DNA from: DATFVA01 sp963764235
GTDB lineage: Bacteria; Bacteroidota; Ignavibacteria; Ignavibacteriales; Ignavibacteriaceae
NCBI GenBank assembly: GCA_963764235.1
Contig: CAVXRO010000006.1
Span: forward strand, 248,001-312,000
Direction: 5' to 3'
Length of the DNA stretch: 64,000 nucleotides
A program made the translations under genes and the position numbers. A model generated the notes under the pieces. That model ran no database searches. It worked only from the letters and a program-made list of their open reading frames with translations, and had not been told where the DNA came from. Below are positions 1 through 8,926 of the stretch, piece by piece. How positions within the stretch are numbered: position 1 is the stretch's first letter; each line of letters starts with the position of its first letter.

Positions 1-1188
1 TTCAGCAATTATATCTCCCTTTTTAACTTTGTCCCCGATTTTAATTTTGAAAATTATACCGGCTTTGGGATCAATCTTATCTTCTTTGGTTCTTCTTCCT
101 GCACCAAGTTCAACAGAAGACATCCCTATTTCATATGTATCCATGGCAGAGATATAACCCGATCTATCAGAAATGACTCTCTGTTTATGCTTCGAATCCG
201 GATAATTTCCGGGGTCATTTATAAATGATATATCTCCTCCCTGGACCTTAACCATATCTTTGAACTTTTCCAGGGCTTTACCATTAGCTATGAGTGATTC
301 TGCAGTTTTTGTTCCTTCTTCTATGCTTTTAACCTTTTCAGCAAGATATATCATAGCTCCTGCCAACTTTATACTCAACTTATACAGGTCATTCTTTACA
401 TCCCCTCGGAGAATATTTATACATTCAACAACCTCCAGCCAGTTTCCTATATGAGTACCGAGGGGCTGGTTCATATCAGTGATAAAGGCGATTACCTTCT
501 TATTAAAATCTTTAGCAGTATTAACAAGAGATTCTGTTAGTTCGAGGGCATCTTTCGTGGTTCTCATAAAAGCGCCCGATCCCACCTTCACGTCAAGTAC
601 GAGTCCGTCAATACCCTCCGCCAGCTTTTTACTCATGACGCTAGCAGTTATCAGGGGAACAGATTCTACTGTTGCCGTGACATCGCGAAGAGAATAAATT
701 ACTTTATCAGCCGGTGCGATATCTTTAGTCTGACCGATCAGTACAGCACCTGTTTTTTTCAGAACTGACCTATATTCACTCAGTCCCAGGTCTGTTCTGA
801 ATCCCGGTATTGATTCCAGCTTGTCCAGGGTTCCGCCGGTATGACCTAACCCCCTGCCTGAAATCATCGGTACTTTTACTCCTGCGGCTGCTGCAATTGG
901 AGCCAGTATAAGTGACGTTTTATCACCCACACCGCCGGTAGAATGTTTATCTATTTTAATTCCCTCTATCTTTGAGAGATCAACAACTTTCCCGCTGTGG
1001 AGCATCGATTCAGTCAGCACGGAAGTTTCCTTATTTGTCATTCCCCGGAAATACACCGCCATCAGGAAAGCCGAGAACTGGTAGTCTGGAATCTTGTTTT
1101 TGGTAAAACCATTTATCATGTATTTAATTTCTTCAGAAGAGAGAGAGTCTCCTTCGCGTTTTTTTCGTATGATTTCGACAGGATTCAT
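1..1188 (-). CDS. deoA: Pyrimidine-nucleoside (thymidine) phosphorylase, partial
   Basis: Catalyses phosphorolysis of thymidine/uridine to the free base and (deoxy)ribose-1-phosphate in cytosolic nucleoside salvage. The reading frame starts at the ATG at 1188 and is open to the left edge, so 396 residues are visible and the C-terminal end is missing. The N-terminal helical domain is followed by the family signature KIDKHSTGGVGDKTSL near residue 80, which forms the phosphate site, and by DVKVGSGAFM near residue 195. The C-terminal pyrimidine-phosphorylase domain (ISAMDTYEIG onwards) is mostly present. It is divergent from aspS across 104 bp. The family is certain. Whether it is the thymidine-specific DeoA or the broader Pdp type cannot be decided by eye. 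Confidence 0.95.
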   Translation of the reverse strand, partial: MNPVEIIRKKREGDSLSSEEIKYMINGFTKNKIPDYQFSAFLMAVYFRGMTNKETSVLTESMLHSGKVVDLSKIEGIKIDKHSTGGVGDKTSLILAPIAAAAGVKVPMISGRGLGHTGGTLDKLESIPGFRTDLGLSEYRSVLKKTGAVLIGQTKDIAPADKVIYSLRDVTATVESVPLITASVMSKKLAEGIDGLVLDVKVGSGAFMRTTKDALELTESLVNTAKDFNKKVIAFITDMNQPLGTHIGNWLEVVECINILRGDVKNDLYKLSIKLAGAMIYLAEKVKSIEEGTKTAESLIANGKALEKFKDMVKVQGGDISFINDPGNYPDSKHKQRVISDRSGYISAMDTYEIGMSSVELGAGRRTKEDKIDPKAGIIFKIKIGDKVKKGDIIAE

Positions 1189-1292
1189 AGTAGTTTTATG
1201 CCTTCAGGAGCATTATTATTTAATTTGTATGCCCTTTTAATATTAATTATTTTTATCGCCTGAAATTTATTTGTTGGAGCAAAGTTACAAAA

Positions 1293-3056
1293 ATGAAATT
1301 TGAAAGAAGAACTCACACTTGCGGCGAACTTCGTGAAAATAATGACGGTGAAAATGTAGTTTTGAATGGGTGGGTTGACAGAAGAAGAGATCTCGGCGGA
1401 TTGATCTTCATCTGGCTTCGCGACCGTTACGGAATTACCCAGATTGCTTTTGAACCGGATAATAAAGAAGCATTCGATATCGCAAAAGACATAAGGAATG
1501 AGTTTGTTATTTCTATTGAGGGTAAAGTAAGAAAAAGACCCGACGATGCGGTTAATGCTGACCTTGAAACCGGCAGGATAGATGTTCTTGCTAATAAAAT
1601 TATAATCTTAAATGAAGCTGATACTCCGCCGTTTGCTGTAAAAGATAACACTGATGCATTTGAGGATTTGAGATTAAAATACCGTTATCTCGATTTACGC
1701 AGACCTGCGCTTCAGAAGAACATGTTGTTAAGGCACAGGCTGGCCCAGTTGACCAGGCGGTATTTTGATGAAAATAAATTTGTGGAAATAGAAACCCCCG
1801 TCTTAATGAAAAGTACTCCCGAAGGTGCACGCGATTACCTGGTTCCCAGCCGGCTTCATAAAGGCAGGTTTTATGCTCTGCCGCAGTCACCTCAGACATA
1901 TAAACAGTTGTTAATGGTATCGGGATTCGACAGGTATTTCCAGATTGTTAAGTGCTTCAGGGATGAAGACCTCCGGGCTGACCGTCAGCCTGAGTTTACC
2001 CAGATAGATGTTGAGATGTCATTCGTGGATCGCGAAGATGTGTTTGAGATAATTGAAGAGTTCATGAAGATGCTCTTCAAAGAAATATGGAATAAAGAAC
2101 TGCATCTCCCTCTTCCCAGGCTCTCATTTGATGAGGCGATGGAAAGATACGGAAGTGATAAACCCGATACACGGTTCGGTCTTGAGCTTAAAACCCTGAA
2201 CAATGTTTTTAGTCAGAGTGAATTTAAGGTGTTCAAAGAGCAGATTAATTCAGGAGGAATAATTACAGGACTGCTGGCCGGAGGATGCGCGGGTTACTCA
2301 CGGAATCAGCTGGATACATTAACCGATTTTGTTAAGAATCTTGGTGCTGCGGGACTGGTATGGCTTAAAGTTAAGGGTAATGATCTTGAAGCGCCTGTCG
2401 CAAAATTCTTTTCTGATGAAGAAAAGAAAGATCTTATTTCGGTAATGGACGCAAAGGATGGTGATTTAATTCTGATTATATCCGGTCCTAAAATCAAAAG
2501 CCTCACTGTAATGGGCTATCTGAGAATGGAAATGGCTAAGAGACTTGAGCTGATTACCAAAGACACTGAGCCGGCTTTATTGTGGACCACCGACTTTCCC
2601 CTGTTTGAATGGGATGCCGAAACACAAAGATTTTATGCGATGCACCATCCCTTCACTTCACCTGTCGTTGATGACATTCAATATATGGAAAGCGATCCGG
2701 GACGTGTAAGGGCACGGGCTTACGATCTCGTTCTGAACGGAACTGAGATAGCCGGCGGAAGCATGAGGATCCATAATGCGGAACTACAGTCCAGAATGTT
2801 CAGAGCTTTAGGCATTTCAGAAGAGGAGGCAGAACAGAAATTCGGTTTCCTTCTGAATGCATTTAAATACGGAGCTCCTCCTCATGGCGGAATTGCGTTC
2901 GGGTTCGACAGGATGGTAATGATTTTTGCAGGTGAAAGTTCTATCAGAGATGTAATTGCTTTTCCCAAAACAGCCAGCGCCGTCTCATTAATGGATGATT
3001 CTCCCTCTCCGGTAAGCGAAGACCAGCTCAAAGAACTGCATATAAAAGTCAGATAG
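1293..3056 (+). CDS. aspS: Aspartate--tRNA ligase
   Basis: Class II aminoacyl-tRNA synthetase that charges tRNA(Asp) in the cytosol. The 587 residues match the usual bacterial length. An N-terminal OB-fold anticodon domain (GWVDRRRDLGG near residue 26) is followed by the catalytic core: ETPVLMKSTPEGARDY near residue 168, the QSPQ motif near 197, motif 2 FRDEDLRADRQPEFTQ near 215 and motif 3 GIAFGFDRMVM near 530. The bacterial-type GAD insertion lies at about 290-400. No strong Shine-Dalgarno precedes the ATG at 1293, but the OB domain begins immediately after it, which supports this start. Whether the enzyme also charges tRNA(Asn) (non-discriminating form) cannot be told from sequence alone. 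Confidence 0.97.
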   Translation: MKFERRTHTCGELRENNDGENVVLNGWVDRRRDLGGLIFIWLRDRYGITQIAFEPDNKEAFDIAKDIRNEFVISIEGKVRKRPDDAVNADLETGRIDVLANKIIILNEADTPPFAVKDNTDAFEDLRLKYRYLDLRRPALQKNMLLRHRLAQLTRRYFDENKFVEIETPVLMKSTPEGARDYLVPSRLHKGRFYALPQSPQTYKQLLMVSGFDRYFQIVKCFRDEDLRADRQPEFTQIDVEMSFVDREDVFEIIEEFMKMLFKEIWNKELHLPLPRLSFDEAMERYGSDKPDTRFGLELKTLNNVFSQSEFKVFKEQINSGGIITGLLAGGCAGYSRNQLDTLTDFVKNLGAAGLVWLKVKGNDLEAPVAKFFSDEEKKDLISVMDAKDGDLILIISGPKIKSLTVMGYLRMEMAKRLELITKDTEPALLWTTDFPLFEWDAETQRFYAMHHPFTSPVVDDIQYMESDPGRVRARAYDLVLNGTEIAGGSMRIHNAELQSRMFRALGISEEEAEQKFGFLLNAFKYGAPPHGGIAFGFDRMVMIFAGESSIRDVIAFPKTASAVSLMDDSPSPVSEDQLKELHIKVR

Positions 3057-3175
3057 ATGCAATTGATATAATTGCTGGCAAAAAAGATTTCCTCTCTACG
3101 TAAGCTGCTTTTTGCTGTAAAATACATCTTACAGACTATAATATTTTTAACTTTTGTAAAAGAACTTTCTGAAAG

Positions 3176-3922
3176 ATGATCAAGAAGGCTTTCTTTCGAT
3201 TCTATGAGGAATTAAACGACTTCCTGCCTGAGGAAAAAAGAAAAGTAAGATTTACATACGAGTTTATAGATCGAACCTCTGTGAAGGATATGATAGAGTC
3301 GCTGGGTGTACCGCATTCAGAAATTGATATGGTCCTTGTTAACGGTGGTTCAGTGGATTTTAACTATATTGTTCTGAATGAAGATGAAATAAGTGTATAT
3401 CCAGTATTTGAGTCGCTGGATATTTCCAATGTTCAGCACCTAAGGTATAAACCTTTAAGGGAGCCGAAATTTATCGCCGATGTTCACCTAGGTTCACTTG
3501 CAAGATATTTGCGTATGCTTGGTTTCGATGTCTTTTATAAGAATAATCTTTCAGATGAAGAGATCATTGAGACTGCCCTGCAGGAGCGGCGTGCCATATT
3601 GACAAAAGACAGGGATCTCTTAAAGAATAACAGGATCACCCATGGCTACTGGATCCGTAATGATAGCATCGAGGGTCAATTAAAGGAGGTTATTGAAAGG
3701 TTTGACCTCAAAGAAAATATAAATGAATTTATGCGATGCCTCGAATGCAACAGTATACTTATCCCGGTTGAAAAACATAAGATAGAGGACAGGCTTCCTC
3801 CGAAAGTAAAAGAATGGCAGGATCAGTTCTGGTATTGTGAGAATTGCGATAAGATATACTGGAGGGGAACTCATTATGAAAAAATGATTAAATTTATTGA
3901 ACATTTAAGGAATGATTTATAA
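3176..3922 (+). CDS. Mut7-C RNase domain protein with ubiquitin-like N-terminus
   Basis: 248 residues. An N-terminal ThiS/ubiquitin-like domain (about 1-85) is joined to a Mut7-C domain, a PIN-like nuclease fold named after C. elegans MUT-7. The Mut7-C core begins with FIADVHLGSLARYLRMLGFD near residue 97, where the conserved Asp and Arg are visible. It continues with LTKDRDLL near 140 and ends with a four-cysteine zinc ribbon (CLEC near 184, CENC near 222). This architecture is common in bacteria and is annotated as a probable RNase, but its substrate is unknown. It lies downstream of aspS after 119 bp with no clear operon coupling. The fold is known for the family; nuclease activity is inferred. 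Confidence 0.85.
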   Translation: MIKKAFFRFYEELNDFLPEEKRKVRFTYEFIDRTSVKDMIESLGVPHSEIDMVLVNGGSVDFNYIVLNEDEISVYPVFESLDISNVQHLRYKPLREPKFIADVHLGSLARYLRMLGFDVFYKNNLSDEEIIETALQERRAILTKDRDLLKNNRITHGYWIRNDSIEGQLKEVIERFDLKENINEFMRCLECNSILIPVEKHKIEDRLPPKVKEWQDQFWYCENCDKIYWRGTHYEKMIKFIEHLRNDL

Positions 3923-4008
3923 TTAAAATTTGTTTTAAATATTATAAATTGTTTGCTCTCAGATTGATGCTCTCTTATCAGGGGAGACTCTAAACTTAAA
4001 CAGGCGCA

Positions 4009-5244
4009 ATGGGCTTTATCGTAGTAATATTTATAACTTTTATTCTCATTTTCCTGATACAATTTTATTTCGTCAGGAAGGTTTATAAATCAATTCTCAG
4101 GATCTTTCCAAAGGTTTCTGCCGGAACTCTCAAAAGAGTTGTCAGGGTATTGCTGTTATTCCTTAATCTATACCCGTTGTTTTTACTTGGCGCATATATA
4201 TTTCTTTCATCTTCCACAGGACAATCAAGACCGCAAATACCCGACAGCTGGATACTAAATTATTTTCTTCTTTATCCCTTCTGGCTTTGGACTTTTCTTG
4301 TGGTTCAGTGCATACTTCTGTACTTAATTATTGAGATTATTAAGTTAATTATATTGCCGTTGTACCGTAAGTACAGGGAGGGGTTCAAAAACATAGAAGC
4401 AAAAATAGTTCTTGTGATCCTGGCGTTCTTCATCATTTATGTTCCTGTCAGGGTGATTGTTGATTATTATATGATATCAACCAGGATTGTAGAATATAAG
4501 GATAAGGACCTTCCTGCAGGGTTAAATAATTTCAGGATAACTTTTATCTCGGATATCCAGGCTGATGCCTACACAGATGCTTCCAGGCTGGGAAGATATA
4601 TGAGAAGAGTAAATGAAACCGATCCGGACCTTGTCTTAATAGGCGGGGATATGATAACCTCAACTCCCGATTATATTGATGAGGCTGCTGAATACGTCGG
4701 AAAAATAAAATCGAAATACGGTGTTTACTGCTGTATAGGAGATCATGATAACTGGGCCTACAGGAATGATTACTTGCGGAGCCTCAGAGAAGTAACGGAG
4801 GCGATGGAAAAATATAATGTTGAGATGTATAATGACAGGAATTTAGATCTGAAGATAAAAAATTCTACCATTGGAATAACCTTCCTGACAAGTACCTATG
4901 TAGAGCATCTCAGTGCCGGAGTACTTGACAGTCTGGTTTATGCACAGAATCATCCTGACCTGAAAATAATGTTAATTCATCAGCCCAGTGCACTGGCAGT
5001 TCAGAAAGCTGCTGATTCCGGGTATAACCTGTTTCTCGCTGGACATACACATGGCGGACAGGTAACTTTCTTATTTCCCTTTATAAACCTTACTCCTACC
5101 CTTCTTGAGACAAGGTTCGTCCGCGGTGATTTTCATTTCGGGAATATGCTGATGATTGTAACAAGAGGATTGGGTATGTCCCTTGTGCCAATGAGATACA
5201 ATTCTACTCCTGAAATTACAGTCATAATTCTAAGAAAAGAATAA
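4009..5244 (+). CDS. Membrane-anchored metallophosphoesterase
   Basis: 411 residues: four hydrophobic N-terminal segments (roughly 3-22, 45-67, 80-110 and 128-152) followed by a calcineurin-like phosphoesterase domain facing one side of the membrane. Metal-binding motifs are visible in order: SDIQAD near 182, GGDMIT near 216, IGDHDNW near 245, IHQP near 330 and AGHTHGGQ near 345. It resembles the YkuE/YaeI group, members of which act on lipid-linked phosphates. In motif 1 the usual D-x-H reads D-I-Q, so one expected metal ligand (position 184) is Gln. The substrate cannot be named. It is convergent with the MscS gene. Confidence 0.85.
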   Translation: MGFIVVIFITFILIFLIQFYFVRKVYKSILRIFPKVSAGTLKRVVRVLLLFLNLYPLFLLGAYIFLSSSTGQSRPQIPDSWILNYFLLYPFWLWTFLVVQCILLYLIIEIIKLIILPLYRKYREGFKNIEAKIVLVILAFFIIYVPVRVIVDYYMISTRIVEYKDKDLPAGLNNFRITFISDIQADAYTDASRLGRYMRRVNETDPDLVLIGGDMITSTPDYIDEAAEYVGKIKSKYGVYCCIGDHDNWAYRNDYLRSLREVTEAMEKYNVEMYNDRNLDLKIKNSTIGITFLTSTYVEHLSAGVLDSLVYAQNHPDLKIMLIHQPSALAVQKAADSGYNLFLAGHTHGGQVTFLFPFINLTPTLLETRFVRGDFHFGNMLMIVTRGLGMSLVPMRYNSTPEITVIILRKE

Positions 5245-5261
5245 TTTTCCCCGGTCAGTCG

Positions 5262-6353
5262 TCAGGATTTCAATTCTTTCTGCTCTGAACCATTCCCATT
5301 CATCATCGACATAAATAATGTCTGTGTTGGATAAGCAAATTCAATACCTTTTTCTTCAAAGGCTTTATATATGGCCAGGTTAATGGCCTGTTGAATGTCC
5401 ATATATTTTGTATAATCCGAACTGAGAACATAATAAACAAATTCAAAGTTCAGACTGAAGTCACCATATTTTGCAAAATGTCCTCTGTCAAAAGCGGCAT
5501 CCTCCTGTTCCTCAATAATCTTTTTCACCACTCCTGGAATTTCCTTCACCTGTTCAAGAGTTGTCTGGTAAATTACTCCAAGCTGAAATACTACTCTTCT
5601 GCGTTCCATCTTCTTATAGTTATGAATTCTGGAATCAGTAAGGTCTTTATTTGCAAAGACAAGCTGCTCGCCGCTAAGACTTCTGACCCTTGTCGTCTTT
5701 AATCCTATATATTCTACGGAGCCAAGCTTATCCCCGACAATAATAAAGTCGCCTATCTCAAATGGACGATCAAAAAATATTACGAAGTATGCAAACAGAT
5801 CACCCAATATTGCCTGTGCAGCTAGAGCTACTGCGATACCTCCAATACCCAAACCGGTAATAACCGCCGAAACTCTGAATCCGAGGTTATCCAGTAAGAA
5901 GATCAGACCTACAGTCCAAATAACCAATCCTATAATTGTTGAAATTCCGCGGAGTTCCTTCTCCCGTGATCCCGATTCCTCTCCCCCTTTTCTTCTTACA
6001 TAGGCACTGAGCGAGAAACGGATAACTGAAGAGATAGCCTTGAGTAGGAAAAAAGTGAAAATTATGACGGTAATTTTATTTATGATCCCCATAGTAGCGG
6101 GATCAATTTTCAGATATTCAATAGCCAGGTAGAACGCTCCCAGATAAAGAAGCGGCACAACCGTTTTTTGAATACCGCGTACAAGGAAGTCATCTAGTTG
6201 GGTTTCGGTTGCCTCAGACCATTTTTTCAATCTTTTAAGAACAATAGACTTGAATATTTTGATCGCAATTACTCCAACAATAAAAATTCCAAGTGCTATT
6301 AAGTAATTGAGGGTAGTATTTCCGAAGTATGTCTGTTGAAGGAAATCGTGCAT
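5262..6353 (-). CDS. MscS-family mechanosensitive ion channel
   Basis: 363 residues of the small-conductance mechanosensitive channel family, which releases solutes on hypo-osmotic shock from the inner membrane. Hydrophobic segments lie near 15-35, 62-80, 92-112 and 135-155. The pore-lining TM3 follows (GLGIGGIAVALAAQAILGD, near 168-186), then the beta domain signature FEIGDFIIVGDKLGSVEYIG near 197, the R-R hinge and a C-terminal alpha/beta vestibule. The ATG at 6353 follows an AGGAGAT Shine-Dalgarno. It stands alone, with 184 bp upstream and a convergent neighbour downstream. Confidence 0.93.
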   Translation of the reverse strand: MHDFLQQTYFGNTTLNYLIALGIFIVGVIAIKIFKSIVLKRLKKWSEATETQLDDFLVRGIQKTVVPLLYLGAFYLAIEYLKIDPATMGIINKITVIIFTFFLLKAISSVIRFSLSAYVRRKGGEESGSREKELRGISTIIGLVIWTVGLIFLLDNLGFRVSAVITGLGIGGIAVALAAQAILGDLFAYFVIFFDRPFEIGDFIIVGDKLGSVEYIGLKTTRVRSLSGEQLVFANKDLTDSRIHNYKKMERRRVVFQLGVIYQTTLEQVKEIPGVVKKIIEEQEDAAFDRGHFAKYGDFSLNFEFVYYVLSSDYTKYMDIQQAINLAIYKAFEEKGIEFAYPTQTLFMSMMNGNGSEQKELKS

Positions 6354-6537
6354 AATTTATCTCCTGTTTTATTATCGAAAATCAAGTTGTAGGTATCAAT
6401 ATCATCGTATCTCCATATAATCAACAAGTGAACTTTAGCAATCGTTCAAAAGGATAAAAAATTTTGAAATCAAAATGAAAAATAAAAATATAGGGATACA
6501 AATGACAGGAGTATAACAAAGAAGTGATGTATACCGG

Positions 6538-7122
6538 TCAGAGATTGATGAAATTTTTCAGAAGAGAAAGTCCTGCCTCTCCTGATTTTTCAGGATGAAA
6601 CTGTACCCCGAAAGCGTTTTCTTTTTCAACCGAGGCTGAAAATGTGCCTCCGTTATTTACAATCGAGGTGGTAAACTTGTTCTCAGGCAGATAATAATTT
6701 TCGGAGAAGTAAAATTCGGTACCTGTGCTTATTCCTTCAAAAAGTTTTCCCGGTTTAAGGATATCAATCTTTTTCAGGCCTGAGTGAGATACAAGGACCT
6801 TTTCATCCTCTATCTTATTAGAATCAACGGGGAATAATCCCAGGCAGGATAAACCTTCCCCGGATGTATGCTGACACATCAGTTCAACACCGAGTGCTAT
6901 TCCCAGGATTGGATTTTTAATCATTCTTAACATCGAAAAAAGGTTAAGAAGGTGCAGCTGTTTGATGTTCTGTTTGGCTGATCCGCTGCCATAGAGAATT
7001 ACTTTGTCACTTTTGCAAATATCCGCTTCAGAACTTGTAATCCGGAATGGAGCTTCTAACTGGTGCAGGACCCTGGAAAGCTCATTTACTGATGAATCTG
7101 CGCATTGTATTAAAGCTATCAT
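6538..7122 (-). CDS. HisH-like class I glutamine amidotransferase lacking the catalytic Cys
   Basis: 194 residues, the size of HisH, the glutaminase subunit of imidazole-glycerol-phosphate synthase. The nucleophile-elbow motif, normally G-I-C-L-G, reads G-I-A-L-G: residue 76 is Ala, encoded by GCA at 6897-6895. The other two triad residues are kept in VQFHPEKSG (His176, Glu178). The oxyanion strand, usually PGVG, reads YGSGS. The protein should therefore not hydrolyse glutamine. No hisF or other histidine gene is in the window, so this orphan is probably a HisH-derived pseudoenzyme or a degenerate paralogue. Its family membership is clear; its role is unknown. Confidence 0.75.
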   Translation of the reverse strand: MIALIQCADSSVNELSRVLHQLEAPFRITSSEADICKSDKVILYGSGSAKQNIKQLHLLNLFSMLRMIKNPILGIALGVELMCQHTSGEGLSCLGLFPVDSNKIEDEKVLVSHSGLKKIDILKPGKLFEGISTGTEFYFSENYYLPENKFTTSIVNNGGTFSASVEKENAFGVQFHPEKSGEAGLSLLKNFINL

Positions 7123-7405
7123 ACAAAATCAAATTTTACCTTATAATTGAACATCGTTAACATCCAGATAGTTTCAAAAACCATTCCAGACTAAATTTAA
7201 AGTTACTATTAATTCTGAAATACTAAGAAATAAGCTGCGCCAATTTATATTCAGGAAATGAGGTGGAATCTACAGAAAGATGATAATTTACTCTTTCGTG
7301 ACACATTTGTGAGGAAATATCACTTACTTCTTAATAAGAGCAATTTTTAACCAATGCCGCCATATTCTGATTCGGTATCGGTTTTTATCTAACACGGGAG
7401 TAATT

Positions 7406-8926
7406 ATGAAGACTATATTTTCGGTTTGTTTAATCACCCTTCTGGTCACTCTTACTGTTTATGGAAATATAATTAATGTTCCAGGTGATCAGCCCACAAT
7501 TCAGGAGGGGCTAAACGCCGCGGTTTACGGTGACACAGTTCTGGTGGCGCCAGGGACATACTATGAAAACATTATCTGGCCTCAAGTTAATGGTATAAAG
7601 CTGTTTGGTTCGGGTAAGGGTAACACAATTATTGACGGAAGTAACCAGGCAAGTGTCATAAGAATTGATGTCTTGAATATAATTGATACATCAACAGTTG
7701 TAAGAGGTTTTACAATTACCAATGGAAATGCCTTGCCACCCTGGCCTAATTCAGAGGGCGGCGGACTCTTCATTTATGATTCCAATCCCATTATAGAAGA
7801 TTTGATAGTAACCGGAAATACAGCAGATGACTTTGGCGGCGGAATATTTGTATGGCTCTGCGAACCAGTAATAAGATATTGTGTAATTACTAATAATTCT
7901 GCTGCCGCTTACGGTGGAATTGATTGTTTTATGGGGGCACCTGTTTTTGATCATATTACTGTTACTAATAACAACCCCGGGGGCTTGTATTTCGATACGA
8001 GGGGCTATCCCAAAATTCTGAATTCCATTGTTGCTTATAATCAGCTTTACGCTGTACAGATACAGGGAACATCATTCGGAACCACAACTATCGGCATCGG
8101 GTACTCAGATATTTATGGTCCTATACAACTTATCGGTTATGCAACCTATAATGATCTGGGCGGTATTATAGATCAGAATCCATTATTCGTTGATAATAAT
8201 AATGACTTTCATCTGCTTGAAAATTCACCCTGTATTGATGCGGGTGATCCAAATTATCCCCCGGATCCAGATGGAACAATAACAGATATGGGGGCATTTT
8301 ATTATGATCAATCCGTGCCCGTGGAATTCACTTCATTCACTGCAGAAATTGTCTCGGGTAAGGTTAGACTTGAATGGCTGACTGCAACCGAAACTAATGA
8401 TAAGGGATTCGAAGTACAAAAATCAGTCACAGCCGGTAAGAATTCCACAACTTCCTGGCTTCCCATAGGATTTGTTAAAGGCAATGGAACTTCCACTGAA
8501 AATCACCAATATCACTTTATTGATGAAAACACCGAAGCAGGTGTACACTTTTACAGATTGAAACAAATTGATTATGACGGGACATTTGAATTCTCAGAAG
8601 TACTCGAAGTACAATCAGGCAATATCCCAGAACAATTCACCTTATATCAGAATTACCCAAATCCTTTTAATCCCACAACAACGATTAAATACACGGTTCC
8701 GGGATTATCAGGAAATCAAACTCTTCAACATGTTACTTTAGATATTTATGATATTCTCGGTAATAAGGTCCGGACGGTGGTCAGCGGTGAAAAACAGCCG
8801 GGAGTTTATGAAGTTGAATTCTCTGCATTTAATGACGATGGCTCAGCTCTTTCAAGCGGAACATATTTATATAGGATACAGTCGGGAAATTTCAGCTCAG
8901 TAAAAAAAATGATTTTACTGCGTTGA
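7406..8926 (+). CDS. Secreted right-handed beta-helix protein with T9SS sorting domain
   Basis: 506 residues. An N-terminal signal peptide (hydrophobic core 4-19, cleavage near VYG-N) leads into the DUF1565/parallel-beta-helix pattern INVPGDQPTIQEGLNAAVYG. Helical coils such as GGGLFIYDSNPIIEDLIVTG and GGGIFVWLCEPVIRYCVI run to about residue 300. A fibronectin-like domain (VEFTSFTAEI near 310) and a type A T9SS sorting domain starting YQNYPNPFNPTTTIKY near 413 and ending KKMILLR complete it. The product should be exported by Sec, then T9SS, to the cell surface. A polysaccharide-related role is plausible from the fold but no catalytic residues can be assigned. An ACGGGAG Shine-Dalgarno precedes the ATG. 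The stop codon abuts that of clpB on the other strand. Confidence 0.88.
   Translation: MKTIFSVCLITLLVTLTVYGNIINVPGDQPTIQEGLNAAVYGDTVLVAPGTYYENIIWPQVNGIKLFGSGKGNTIIDGSNQASVIRIDVLNIIDTSTVVRGFTITNGNALPPWPNSEGGGLFIYDSNPIIEDLIVTGNTADDFGGGIFVWLCEPVIRYCVITNNSAAAYGGIDCFMGAPVFDHITVTNNNPGGLYFDTRGYPKILNSIVAYNQLYAVQIQGTSFGTTTIGIGYSDIYGPIQLIGYATYNDLGGIIDQNPLFVDNNNDFHLLENSPCIDAGDPNYPPDPDGTITDMGAFYYDQSVPVEFTSFTAEIVSGKVRLEWLTATETNDKGFEVQKSVTAGKNSTTSWLPIGFVKGNGTSTENHQYHFIDENTEAGVHFYRLKQIDYDGTFEFSEVLEVQSGNIPEQFTLYQNYPNPFNPTTTIKYTVPGLSGNQTLQHVTLDIYDILGNKVRTVVSGEKQPGVYEVEFSAFNDDGSALSSGTYLYRIQSGNFSSVKKMILLR

Noticed and set aside
997..1263. 88-codon plus-strand ORF before aspS
   Set aside because: It is antisense to the start of the phosphorylase gene, which has strong family motifs. 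It shows no ribosome binding site or recognisable domain.
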